DNA of 32,852 nucleotides from JAEDES01 sp045649455 (lineage in GTDB: Bacteria; Bacillota_I; Bacilli_A; RF39; UBA660). The stretch lies in contig JAZRPV010000028.1 of the NCBI GenBank assembly GCA_045649455.1, positions 1 to 32,852 on the forward strand, read 5' to 3'. Numbering within the stretch: position 1 is the first letter of the stretch; each line of letters starts with the position of its first letter. Positions 7,832 to 14,965 of the stretch are shown here, piece by piece. The translations under genes and the position numbers were made by a program. Under the pieces are notes generated by a model, which was given only the letters and a program-made list of their open reading frames with translations, did not search any database and was not told the DNA's origin.

Positions 7832-8343
7832 CCATTATTCTTCATTCTAGTAATAAACTCTCCCTCAGTATATTTATCTCCTATGCTAAGTGTTACTACA
7901 TCACTACTTCTAGTATTACTATTTATTTTCATTTCTAATTTTCCATCATTCTCAAAAAATTCTATATTGTTAAGTACTATTGTCTCATCTTCATCAACTA
8001 ATACATTAACAACAATTCTATCATCTTTAACTGAATAATTAACAACATCTTTATCTAAATACTCATAATGTTTTTTTAATGAAAATTTAATACTATTTAA
8101 ATGTATGTCATCTTCTAAATAATTAGAAGGTAAAACTATAACTTTATTTAAATCCATTTCTATAATTTTATTACCATCTATCGTAGCACTTATATCTTCT
8201 GCTACTCTAATATTTAAATCATTTGTAGTACTTTTACTACATGTTATGTAAGGTTGTTCAACTGTTGCAAAAAGATAAATAATTATCATAATAATTATAC
8301 TTGTAATAACTATTGGAAAAGTTTTATTTTTCTTTGTCGACAT
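7816..8343 (-). CDS. Hypothetical protein with N-terminal membrane anchor
   Basis: 175 aa from the ATG at 8343, preceded by GAGGTGA. An upstream in-frame ATG at 8358 sits almost on the predicted transcription start, so it is not used. One hydrophobic segment (about residues 9-27, FPIVITSIIIMIIIYLF) is followed by a soluble, probably extracytoplasmic domain of beta character with many Asp/Asn residues. No known motif was seen. It is transcribed from a near-consensus promoter and ends in a hairpin, with two small downstream genes reachable only by readthrough. Confidence 0.75.
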   Translation of the reverse strand: MSTKKNKTFPIVITSIIIMIIIYLFATVEQPYITCSKSTTNDLNIRVAEDISATIDGNKIIEMDLNKVIVLPSNYLEDDIHLNSIKFSLKKHYEYLDKDVVNYSVKDDRIVVNVLVDEDETIVLNNIEFFENDGKLEMKINSNTRSSDVVTLSIGDKYTEGEFITRMKNNGYVCK

Positions 8344-8364
8344 AATTTCACCTCTCATGGCCTC

Positions 8365-8393
8365 ATTATATCAAATTTTTCTTTATTTATCAA
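8365..8393 (-). promoter_or_regulatory. Near-consensus SigA-type promoter
   Basis: Minus strand TTGATA (8388-8393), 17-base spacer, TATAAT (8365-8370). The -35 lies right after the T-tract of the HEPN gene terminator. Confidence 0.85.
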
Positions 8394-8394
8394 C

Positions 8395-8421
8395 AAAAAA
8401 GCACATTACTACTAACGTGCT
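8395..8421 (-). terminator. Intrinsic terminator of the dual-HEPN gene
   Basis: Minus strand AGCACGTTA-GTAG-TAATGTGCT (9 bp with one G-U) and a T6 tail. The TAG stop (8412-8414) lies in the stem. Confidence 0.88.
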
Positions 8422-10667
8422 CTTCCTACTTGAACTACTTCTTGTACTCCTTCAGTCATACTTTCTAATTCATTTCGTTGATTCATTACATCATAAAATG
8501 TCTTATGACTGAAAAATTTAATTAAACTATCTAAGTTTGTTTGAACTACTCCACTTAATTGTCCATCTTCATCATAATCAGTTAAAACTAATCTAATCTC
8601 TCCTCCTGGTTTCTTAGAATCAACAAATATTCTTCCACCATGAGAGAAACAGTTTCTTATTGTTGTAGCGCATTGACTATTTCGTAAACTACCCATCATA
8701 GTATCTCCAAATTGAGCTGTCCTAATATTACTAATAGTACTTTGACACTTATTAATTTCATTACCCACAACTAAAGCTTCATTATTTCTTTGATTTTTAA
8801 GTGCAATAATTTTTTGTAATCCTTGATTATTTACAAGTCTAGGATCACTTAAATCAAGTAATTTAGTTGGATCACTAGGATCTATTCTCATCTTTTCAAT
8901 TGCTTTTTCTAAATTAGCAATATTTCCTGTAATACCTTTAAAACTTTTAATTAAAGAACTCTTTCTATTACTTAAATTACCTAAATCAGTATATTGATCT
9001 TTAGAATAACCAACTATATCTAAACTATCCATAAAATCATAATCTGAATCAACTAATTCATCTTTAAATGCCATTTCTTTATTAACAACATATGTATTAA
9101 TACCAAGTGCATATAAAAGTGCTACTAAGATATCATCTTTTTCTTCTTTAAATACATACATTGCATTACATAATCTATATAAATCATTTTCATTAAATAC
9201 TTCTTGAACTTGATCACTATAAACTCCACATTCTTTTCTCTTATCACTTTGTTCTTGATAAAATTGTGGAAATTCATTTTTTAACACAGTACATATATAA
9301 CTAAAATATTCTTGTTTTTTAGGATCATCAAACTTTGTACATAATTCTCTACATCTTTTATAAATATCTTCATTTTTTGAATTACTATATGCCATTACCA
9401 TTTCAGTAATTTGCTTATCATATGAATGAACAACTCCCTTAGCACTTAATCTATCATAAATTTCTTGTGCATAATCTTGTTCAATTTTTGTATTATCTCT
9501 TCTATAACTATTTACTTTTCTAATAAATTTATCAATTCCAAAGTCATTCTTTCCACAACCTTTGTGCATATCATAAATTGAGAATAAATATTGCATATGA
9601 GAAATATAATCTACTTTATCTGAATTAATTAACCTACTTAAACAAGAAGAAATCTCCATCCTTTGAACTGCAGGATGTAATTTATTAAAGAAATTTTGAG
9701 TCTTTCTATAAGAACCAAACATTCTCTTTTCAACTTCACTTCTACTAAGGCCATTAACAACCATACTATATTTTGGATTTTCTCTATCAAATTCATTAAC
9801 AGTTACTGAATAACCAGGATATTTCTTTTTAAAATCAGTTTCAAACCAAGCAGTATAAAAAGTATAGTTAAATAATCTACGATAATCACTAGCACTAATT
9901 CCATTAGGAGTACCTATTGCACTAGTAACTAATGATTCATACATCATTAGTTCTTTCTTTTGAGCATCATCTACATTTTCTAAACTAAATAAATAACTCC
10001 AAAAAACAGATTCTTTTTCGCGACAATATTCTAAAAATTCTTCTCTACTTATTTCATCCCCACTATTATGTTTTATATTAATACTATAAGCTAATAATTC
10101 ATTATCAATAAATTTTCTAATATCATCAAAATCATTAATTGGAGATACATATCTAGGATCTCTATATGGAGAAATTATACTAGTATAATCATATTCACTA
10201 ATTGTACTATGTAATAATAAATCATCTAATATAAAATTTCTAAACCATTCAAAGGCAACATCACAATTTAATTTATTAAGTTCTCCATCATTACAAACAT
10301 TAACTATTTGACTACTATAATTAACATTTGGTCCTTTATGAATTATTCCATTTCTAAGTGTTGAAATAAACCACTCTGGCGTATTTCCATCCGCTTCTTT
10401 TTCATAGATTTTTATTAAATTAGGATTTCTAAATAGTTCTTCTAATCTTTTTCTATCAATATGAGTCTTAAATCTAGTATTTATATCAGGATTATGTGAA
10501 TCTCTTTCTATTAATACTTCTTCTGCTAATGCATAATATGCTAAATAAATTGCAAGTGAAAAAGAGTCTGATTCTTCAAAAAAATCAACTATGTTTTCTT
10601 CTTGAATATATTTAAGTCTTTTAAGTATTTCTGCTCTACTAGCATTATAATAAGCATTCTGACTCAT
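8412..10667 (-). CDS. Large protein with two HEPN-type RNxxxH motifs (putative ribonuclease)
   Basis: 751 aa, no signal peptide or membrane segment. HEPN ribonuclease domains carry a catalytic R-x4-H motif, most often RNxxxH, at the end of a helix. Here it occurs twice: RNGIIH at residues 105-110 and RNCFSH at 671-676, each followed by a beta-hairpin-like stretch and a helix (DVAFEWFRNF; NLDSLIKFF), as expected at the end of a HEPN fold. The N-terminal 100 residues are helical (FSLAIYLAYYALAEEVL). The 560-residue centre is helical, rich in Lys, Asp, Asn and Tyr, and not recognised. The terminal placement of two RNxxxH motifs recalls Cas13-type effectors, but no repeat array or cas gene is visible. 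Other readings are an abortive-infection RNase or a toxin. GAGGAG precedes the ATG. It is a single-gene unit with its own promoter and terminator. Confidence 0.65.
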   Translation of the reverse strand: MSQNAYYNASRAEILKRLKYIQEENIVDFFEESDSFSLAIYLAYYALAEEVLIERDSHNPDINTRFKTHIDRKRLEELFRNPNLIKIYEKEADGNTPEWFISTLRNGIIHKGPNVNYSSQIVNVCNDGELNKLNCDVAFEWFRNFILDDLLLHSTISEYDYTSIISPYRDPRYVSPINDFDDIRKFIDNELLAYSINIKHNSGDEISREEFLEYCREKESVFWSYLFSLENVDDAQKKELMMYESLVTSAIGTPNGISASDYRRLFNYTFYTAWFETDFKKKYPGYSVTVNEFDRENPKYSMVVNGLSRSEVEKRMFGSYRKTQNFFNKLHPAVQRMEISSCLSRLINSDKVDYISHMQYLFSIYDMHKGCGKNDFGIDKFIRKVNSYRRDNTKIEQDYAQEIYDRLSAKGVVHSYDKQITEMVMAYSNSKNEDIYKRCRELCTKFDDPKKQEYFSYICTVLKNEFPQFYQEQSDKRKECGVYSDQVQEVFNENDLYRLCNAMYVFKEEKDDILVALLYALGINTYVVNKEMAFKDELVDSDYDFMDSLDIVGYSKDQYTDLGNLSNRKSSLIKSFKGITGNIANLEKAIEKMRIDPSDPTKLLDLSDPRLVNNQGLQKIIALKNQRNNEALVVGNEINKCQSTISNIRTAQFGDTMMGSLRNSQCATTIRNCFSHGGRIFVDSKKPGGEIRLVLTDYDEDGQLSGVVQTNLDSLIKFFSHKTFYDVMNQRNELESMTEGVQEVVQVGRAR

Positions 10668-10686
10668 AGTAAATCTCCTCTACTAT

Positions 10687-10714
10687 ATAATATCAAAAAA
10701 AAGAGAAATATCAA
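10687..10714 (-). promoter_or_regulatory. Promoter of the dual-HEPN gene, embedded in the xfp terminator
   Basis: Minus strand TTGATA (10709-10714, in the hairpin loop and 3' arm), 16-base spacer, TATTAT (10687-10692), predicting a leader of only about 15 bases before the ATG. Confidence 0.5.
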
Positions 10715-10726
10715 AGATATTCCTCT
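10695..10726 (-). terminator. Intrinsic terminator of the phosphoketolase gene
   Basis: Minus strand AGAGGAATAT-loop-ATATTTCTCT (10 bp, one G-U) followed by eight T residues. The TAG stop overlaps the first stem bases. Confidence 0.88.
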
Positions 10727-13058
10727 ACATTTCTTCCCATTTCCAATCCTTTACATATGGTAAATCTTCACCATATTCATGAATATATTTTTTATGTTGT
10801 TCTAACATTTCTAAACACCAATCAACTAACGCTTTTGATGTATCTTTATATCTTGGAATTTCTTTTAAAGCAGCTATTACTAAATTAAATCTATCGATCT
10901 TATTTTGAACTCTAATATCAAATGTTGTAGTAATAGTACCTTCTTCTTTATATCCATGTACATGAATATTTCTATTTTCTCTCTTATATGTTAATTGATG
11001 AATTAATGATGGATATCCATGGAAGTTAAAGATAATTGGTTTATTCTTAGTAAAGATTTCATTATATTCTTCATCTGTTAAACCATGTGGATGTGTCTTA
11101 TCTGATTGTAATTTCATTAAGTCAACTACATTTACTACTCTAACTTTAATTCCTTTTACATATCTTCTTAATATATCAACTGCTGCAATTGTTTCAAGTG
11201 TTGGAGTTTCTCCACAACATGCCATAATAACATCTGGATTACCTCCATCATTACTACAGAAATCCCAAACACCTAACCCTTTCTCACAATGAACTTTAGC
11301 TTGTTCTCTATTTAGCCATTGTGGTCTAGGATGTTTAGATGCAACTATTACATTTATATAATTTTTACTCTTAATACAATGGTCAAAACATGATAATAAA
11401 CAGTTAGTATCAGGAGGTAAATACATTCTAATTACATCAGCTTTCTTAGTAACTAAATGATTTAAAAACCCCGGATCTTGATGTGTATAACCATTATGAT
11501 CTTGTTGGAATACATGTGACACTAACATATAGTTAAGTGATGCAATCGGCGCTCTCCAAGGAATTTGATTACATACTTTTAACCATTTAGCATGTTGACT
11601 AGCCATTGAATCAACTATTCTAACAAACGCTTCATAACTGTGAATAAATCCATGTCTACCAGTTAATAAGTAACCTTCTAACATACCTTGACATAAATGT
11701 TCCGATAAATATGCATCCATTACTCTTCCTTTAGGATCTAAATATTCATCATTCTTTAGTGTTTTAAAATTCCATGTACGATTTTCTTTTTCAAACACAT
11801 GATTAAATCTATTTGATAATGCTTCATCAGGTCCAAATATTCTAAAGTTATCATTCTTATCATTAAGAACAAATAAATCTCTAATATAATGACCTAATTG
11901 CATAGTGTCTTGACTAATTATTTCCCCAGGTTTCTTTATTTCTAAAGTATAGTTTTGCCAATTAGGAGTAATTATATCTTTAAGTAATAATCCTCCGTTA
12001 GCATAATTACTAGCACCCATACATTTACTAGGTGTTGGACATAAATCTCTAAGTTCTTTAATTAAACTTCCTTTATTATCAAATAATTCTTCTACTTTAT
12101 AACTCTTTAACCATTTTTCTAATTGTTTTAAAGTATCAGGATTATTTCTATCAATTACAATTGGTACTTGATGTGCTCTAAAGCTTCCTTCTACTTTCTT
12201 ACCATTAACTTCTTTTGGACCAGTCCATCCTTTAGGAGTAGTTAAAACGATCATTGGGTAATCTCCCTTACCTGTTTTCTTTAACTTCTCTATATCTTTA
12301 ACAACTTTATCCATAACTTTAGCCATCTCATCATGCATTTTCTTAGAATCGCTTCCAGTTACAAAATAAGGTTTCCATCCATATCCAAAGAAGAAATTAT
12401 CTATTTCAGTTTCAGTCATTCTACCAAACACAGTAGGATTTGCAATCTTATATCCATTTCTATGAAGAATTGGTAAAACAACACCATCAGTCTTCTTATT
12501 TAAAAATTTATTAATATGCCAAGCACATGCAAGTGGTCCTGTTTCAGCTTCTCCATCTCCTACAACACATGCAGCAATTAAATCTTTATTATCAAGTACT
12601 GCACCAGCAGCATGAGATAAACTATATCCTAATTCTCCACCTTCATGAATAGATCCAGGTGTCTCAGGTGCAACATGTGAAGATACTCCTCCAGGGAAAC
12701 TAAATTGTTTGCATAGTTTCTTTAATCCTTCTTCATCTTCAGTTATTTCTGGATAAAATTTAGAATATACTCCTTCTAAATAATTATTAGCAATCATCGC
12801 TTGACCACCATGTCCAGGACCAGAAATATATATCATCTTTAAATTATGCTTTTTAATTGCACGATTTAAATGCATATATATAAAGTTTTGCCCAGGAGCA
12901 GTTCCCCAATGTCCTACTACATTAGGTTTAATATCTTTATAAGTTAATTCTCGTCTTAAAAGTGGATTATCAAGTAAATATAATTGAGCTACTGATAAAT
13001 AATTTAATACTCTAAAATACTTGTCTAATTTATTAATTTCTTTTTTTGCTAGTGCCAT
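10725..13058 (-). CDS. xfp: Xylulose-5-phosphate/fructose-6-phosphate phosphoketolase
   Basis: 777 aa, full length for the family. This thiamine-diphosphate enzyme splits xylulose 5-phosphate (and often fructose 6-phosphate) with phosphate into acetyl phosphate plus glyceraldehyde 3-phosphate (or erythrose 4-phosphate). Visible motifs: GHWGT (49-53), PGHGG (81-85), the phosphoketolase signature EGGELGY (139-145) and the ThDP motif GDGEAETGP (167-175). The C-terminal half has the transketolase-like regions with FQQDHNGYTHQDPG. GGGGAG precedes the ATG. The gene stands alone between two terminators. It implies heterofermentative or bifid-type sugar breakdown in which acetyl phosphate yields ATP. 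Confidence 0.97.
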   Translation of the reverse strand: MALAKKEINKLDKYFRVLNYLSVAQLYLLDNPLLRRELTYKDIKPNVVGHWGTAPGQNFIYMHLNRAIKKHNLKMIYISGPGHGGQAMIANNYLEGVYSKFYPEITEDEEGLKKLCKQFSFPGGVSSHVAPETPGSIHEGGELGYSLSHAAGAVLDNKDLIAACVVGDGEAETGPLACAWHINKFLNKKTDGVVLPILHRNGYKIANPTVFGRMTETEIDNFFFGYGWKPYFVTGSDSKKMHDEMAKVMDKVVKDIEKLKKTGKGDYPMIVLTTPKGWTGPKEVNGKKVEGSFRAHQVPIVIDRNNPDTLKQLEKWLKSYKVEELFDNKGSLIKELRDLCPTPSKCMGASNYANGGLLLKDIITPNWQNYTLEIKKPGEIISQDTMQLGHYIRDLFVLNDKNDNFRIFGPDEALSNRFNHVFEKENRTWNFKTLKNDEYLDPKGRVMDAYLSEHLCQGMLEGYLLTGRHGFIHSYEAFVRIVDSMASQHAKWLKVCNQIPWRAPIASLNYMLVSHVFQQDHNGYTHQDPGFLNHLVTKKADVIRMYLPPDTNCLLSCFDHCIKSKNYINVIVASKHPRPQWLNREQAKVHCEKGLGVWDFCSNDGGNPDVIMACCGETPTLETIAAVDILRRYVKGIKVRVVNVVDLMKLQSDKTHPHGLTDEEYNEIFTKNKPIIFNFHGYPSLIHQLTYKRENRNIHVHGYKEEGTITTTFDIRVQNKIDRFNLVIAALKEIPRYKDTSKALVDWCLEMLEQHKKYIHEYGEDLPYVKDWKWEEM

Positions 13059-13126
13059 ACTACTCTCCCCAATCTTATAAAATAATTATATATCACACCT
13101 AAAAAAAAATCTATAAAAAAACAAAC

Positions 13127-13151
13127 AAAAAAACTTCCCAAACGGGAAGTT
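13127..13151 (-). terminator. Intrinsic terminator of the 142-aa gene
   Basis: Minus strand AACTTCCC-GTTT-GGGAAGTT followed by T-tract, nine bases beyond the TAG stop. Confidence 0.9.
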
Positions 13152-13159
13152 TTGATATT

Positions 13160-13588
13160 CTACTTAACATACTGAATTCCAGGACAAATATCTACATCTT
13201 CATAATCTTCATCTTGATTAAATAAATTCTTTAAATTACTAATATTACCAGTTTTATCCTTAATAATTTTACCAGTTTTTAAACCAAAGAAGTCAGACAT
13301 ATTAAAATCCGGATCAGTATAACTATTAATATCAACCTTATTTAACGAAATAAATATTCCTGTTTCATAAGATATAAGTGCAAAAAACGCACTCGTAAGA
13401 TTTAAAATTTGTTTATTAAGCTTATCACCATTATAAACCAAGTTAATAACAAGTCCAGTAGTCTTAGAAATATTAATAAATAATCCTTCGAACCACTCGA
13501 ATAATTCAAACCTCTTAATAAAATCAGAAATTCCTTCAGAAATAACATTATAGTTATTCTGCTCTACTTCGTTAGCTAATGCTAACAT
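13160..13588 (-). CDS. Hypothetical 142-aa protein under a strong promoter
   Basis: Not recognised. The start is placed at the ATG at 13588 (MLALANEVEQ), which follows GGGGGA by about five bases; an in-frame ATG at 13600 and a TTG at 13627 have no ribosome site. The protein is mixed, with an amphipathic N-terminus (FELFEWFEGLFINI), a middle hydrophobic helix (LTSAFFALISYETGIFISL) and an acidic C-terminus (DEDYEDVDICPG). It is driven by one of the best promoters in the window and has a structured 5' leader of about 85 bases, which suggests high and possibly regulated expression. Its neighbours do not explain it. Confidence 0.65.
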   Translation of the reverse strand: MLALANEVEQNNYNVISEGISDFIKRFELFEWFEGLFINISKTTGLVINLVYNGDKLNKQILNLTSAFFALISYETGIFISLNKVDINSYTDPDFNMSDFFGLKTGKIIKDKTGNISNLKNLFNQDEDYEDVDICPGIQYVK

Positions 13589-13674
13589 CTTGTCCCCCAT
13601 AATTATTCTAATTAAACTATTCAGCAAATAATTTAATTATCATATTAGCTGAAAAAACCCCTTTTTTTCAACCG
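13589..13674 (-). promoter_or_regulatory. Structured 5' leader with alternative hairpins
   Basis: The predicted leader RNA can form TGAAAAAA/TTTTTTCA (loop AGGGG) or TTCAGC/GCTGAA. Both need the same TTCA segment, so they are mutually exclusive. No known riboswitch class was recognised. Confidence 0.35.
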
Positions 13675-13680
13675 GCATAA

Positions 13681-13709
13681 ATTATACCACAAAACACCCA
13701 AAAAGTCAA
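13681..13709 (-). promoter_or_regulatory. Strong SigA-type promoter
   Basis: Minus strand TTGACT (13704-13709), 17-base spacer, TATAAT (13681-13686) with an extended -10 TGG. The -35 starts in the T-tract of the preceding terminator. Confidence 0.88.
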
Positions 13710-13729
13710 AAAAACTCGCCTATGCGAGT
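13708..13729 (-). terminator. Intrinsic terminator of the first SipW-type-signal paralog
   Basis: Minus strand ACTCGC-ATAG-GCGAGT followed by T7. About 20 bases after the stop codon. Confidence 0.9.
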
Positions 13730-13750
13730 CTTAATTTTAATATAAAATTT

Positions 13751-14860
13751 CTAGAAATAAGATTTTGAGATGATTATAACTGGACGCACACCGTACATGA
13801 AGCCAATTTCGGGGGCGCTGTAGCCAAATTCACCATTACTTTCTACCCTACTTACAAAGTAAGTATTATAGGTCGAGGCCCAGTAAGATGTTGAATAAAT
13901 CCATGGATATGGGCTATTTTTACAATAAGGGCTACCATAACTACAAGCAAAAGTAGAACTATTAGTTAATTCGCTATTTTTAATAAGTCTTGCTTCTACT
14001 ACTTCAACTCCCAAATTTGTTTCTAAAGCATTTTTATAATTATTTACATATCCTTCTACTATACTTCCTGAATATACAGTACTTGTATTTGAAAATGCTG
14101 CATTTCCAGCACTTGAACTTTGCACAGGATTTTCATCTAAAGTAATATTCATCATTGATAATAGTTTTACGTTATCTCCTTCAGTTCCAATTGTATAGAA
14201 TTGTTCACTTCCAATTGTAACAACTGTACCAATTGCATTAATATCTCCATCTGCAGTTACTAATTTAACTTCTGCCCCATTATTATTAACACTACTTCCT
14301 GTTCCATCACTTTGAACATATTCTAGTGTTAAAGCTAAATCTAATGTAGTTGATGTTGTTGGTAAATCTGATGATGAAATATCTCTTCTATACTCAATTC
14401 TTACTTTAATTGGCATTGTTGTTTCTTTTGCAAGCACTTGTTTAGTTGTAATTGATTCTCCATTTTGATAAGTTATTTCATATTTTAAGAATTTTGCTTG
14501 TTCTGTAGTTAATTCAGGAGTCTTAACAACATTCTCAATCATCGCATCTATACTACCACCATTAACTACATCTACCGTAAACTCATAAAAATCTCCAGGC
14601 ATATTTAATGTAGTACTAAATTCTAATGTACTACTTGTTTTAATTTCAGGAACATCAATAGTTGCACTTCCATTTGTAACTCTAGGATTATTTAAATAAA
14701 TATCCCAATCTGCAGCTGTTACTCTAGCAGAACCTTGAATAGTTAATACTGCATTTAATGCAGCATACGCAATTGTTAATGTAAATACACATACTAATAT
14801 TAAACATAATCCCAATGTTAATACTTTTCTATCTTTAATATTGAAATTTAATCTTTTCAT
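13751..14860 (-). CDS. Exported protein with hypervariable-looking C-terminal domain (paralog 1)
   Basis: 369 aa from the ATG at 14860 (MKRLNFNIKDRK), preceded by GGAGTG; the longer reading has no ribosome site. Layout: a signal sequence (residues about 10-34, ending TIAYAA) of the kind seen in TasA/SipW-dependent-type proteins; a beta-rich domain with ADWDIYL and the conserved phrase LNMPGDFYEFTVDVVN; a VTIGSEQFYTIG domain; and a C-terminal segment ending SYW-29 residues-GVRPVI, as in DUF6273-like or C-type-lectin/formylglycine-like folds. A paralog lies at 21584. Between SYW and GVRP the codon use is unlike the rest: 11 of 29 codons end in C, and it contains GC-rich codons such as TCG, GCC and CCC. 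Probably a surface ligand-binding protein. Confidence 0.72.
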   Translation of the reverse strand: MKRLNFNIKDRKVLTLGLCLILVCVFTLTIAYAALNAVLTIQGSARVTAADWDIYLNNPRVTNGSATIDVPEIKTSSTLEFSTTLNMPGDFYEFTVDVVNGGSIDAMIENVVKTPELTTEQAKFLKYEITYQNGESITTKQVLAKETTMPIKVRIEYRRDISSSDLPTTSTTLDLALTLEYVQSDGTGSSVNNNGAEVKLVTADGDINAIGTVVTIGSEQFYTIGTEGDNVKLLSMMNITLDENPVQSSSAGNAAFSNTSTVYSGSIVEGYVNNYKNALETNLGVEVVEARLIKNSELTNSSTFACSYGSPYCKNSPYPWIYSTSYWASTYNTYFVSRVESNGEFGYSAPEIGFMYGVRPVIIISKSYF

Positions 14861-14941
14861 AGAAACACTCCAATTCTTATACATAAATTATATAATTATT
14901 CACATCTAACTACAATACAAAAAGTAAAAATAAGTGTAAAC

Positions 14942-14965
14942 AAAAACAGAGTGATTTCTCACTCT
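14942..14965 (-). terminator. Intrinsic terminator of htpG
   Basis: Minus strand AGAGTGA-GAAA-TCACTCT (tetraloop) then GTTTTTG. The TAG stop at 14964-14966 overlaps the stem. Confidence 0.88.

Noticed and set aside
8412..10667. Naming the dual-HEPN protein Cas13
   Set aside because: No direct-repeat array, no adaptation genes and no recognisable crRNA-binding region in the window; only the motif spacing is similar.
13589..13674. Known riboswitch class
   Set aside because: No match to the conserved cores of purine, SAM, T-box, preQ1 or cyclic-di-GMP motifs that I could recognise; kept only as an unclassified structured leader.
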